Origin: Chitinophagaceae bacterium
Lineage (GTDB): Bacteria; Bacteroidota; Bacteroidia; Chitinophagales; Chitinophagaceae
DNA: 64,000 nt
Assembly: GCA_016720825.1 (NCBI GenBank)
Contig: JADKJV010000010.1
Coordinates: 122,715 to 186,714, forward strand
Direction of reading: 5' to 3'
Made by a program: the position numbers and the translations under genes. Every line of letters begins with the position of its first letter. The first letter of the stretch is position 1. Under the pieces are notes generated by a model, which was given only the letters and a program-made list of their open reading frames with translations, made no database searches and was not told where the DNA came from. This document shows positions 63,963 to 64,000 of this stretch, one piece after another.

Positions 63963-64000
63963 ATACATTTTACCACAAGGAACACAAAAATACACAAAGA
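63963..64000. repeat. dispersed ACCACAAAGG palindromic element, copy f (cut by window end)
   Basis: ACATTTTACCACAAGGAACA and ACACAAAAATACACAAAG begin right after the proper tnaA stop. This is the left arm of the same family as copies a to e; the right arm is outside the window. Confidence 0.7.

Noticed and set aside
1..64000. tRNA, rRNA, phage or transposase genes
   Set aside because: No cloverleaf-like sequence, rRNA motif, integrase or transposase reading frame was recognised on either strand.

Overview
The window is chromosomal DNA of a member of the Bacteroidota, most likely the Chitinophagales/Chitinophagaceae. The evidence is a fused LpxC-FabZ, a PorX-type response regulator with a PglZ domain, several secreted proteins with type IX secretion (T9SS) C-terminal domains, a split transketolase, and -7 promoter elements of the TAnnTTTG type. 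No tRNA, rRNA, CRISPR array, phage or insertion sequence was found. The genus assignment is inference.

Layout. 1-9.5 kb: secreted and outer-membrane proteins, a broken L,D-transpeptidase, OsmC, ScpA, MscL, a PPK2 with a premature stop, a drug/metabolite exporter, ribosome recycling factor, a WecA-type glycosyltransferase and the transketolase N-terminal subunit. 9.6-24.4 kb: a LolE-type permease, RbfA, an MsbA-like ABC exporter, an acyl-CoA dehydrogenase, a PhnP-like hydrolase, PorX, an HD phosphohydrolase, LpxD, LpxC-FabZ and GyrB. 24.4-37.1 kb: three surface or secreted T9SS-type proteins, two of them split by frameshifts, with Mfd between them. 37.2-48.9 kb: a secreted protein, an FNR-type flavoprotein and the complex I operon nuoABCDHIJKLMN, which has no nuoE, nuoF or nuoG. 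48.9-59.4 kb: a divergent hydrogenase island. On the minus strand are the small and large subunits, cytochrome b and maturation protease of a group 1 uptake [NiFe]-hydrogenase. On the plus strand are a tiny HupE-like protein and hypA, hypB, hypF, hypC, hypD and hypE. 59.7-64 kb: a DUF1569 protein, a cysteine-synthase-like enzyme, a lipoprotein and tryptophanase.

How the genes work together. The hydrogenase small subunit carries all six proximal-cluster cysteines of oxygen-tolerant enzymes. Together with its cytochrome b it should pass electrons from H2 to the quinone pool. The adjacent complex I lacks its NADH-oxidising module, so its electron donor is open; the FNR-type flavoprotein just upstream is one candidate. 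Between the two hydrogenase transcription units lie three near-identical copies of a Crp/Fnr-like site spaced 48 and 50 bp apart, plus a fourth weaker site, which suggests joint control.

Two sequence-level themes run through the window. First, seven genes carry disruptive changes: the L,D-transpeptidase, PPK2, the S8 peptidase (twice), the sialidase-fold protein, hypF, hypE and the 3' end of tnaA. None of the obvious core genes is hit. This may be gene decay or assembly error. Second, spaces between genes hold repeated families: about 100-bp nested palindromes built on ACCACAAAGG/CCTTTGTGGT at six places, nearly all just after gene 3' ends, and degenerate tandem repeats of 7 or 8 bases at several others.
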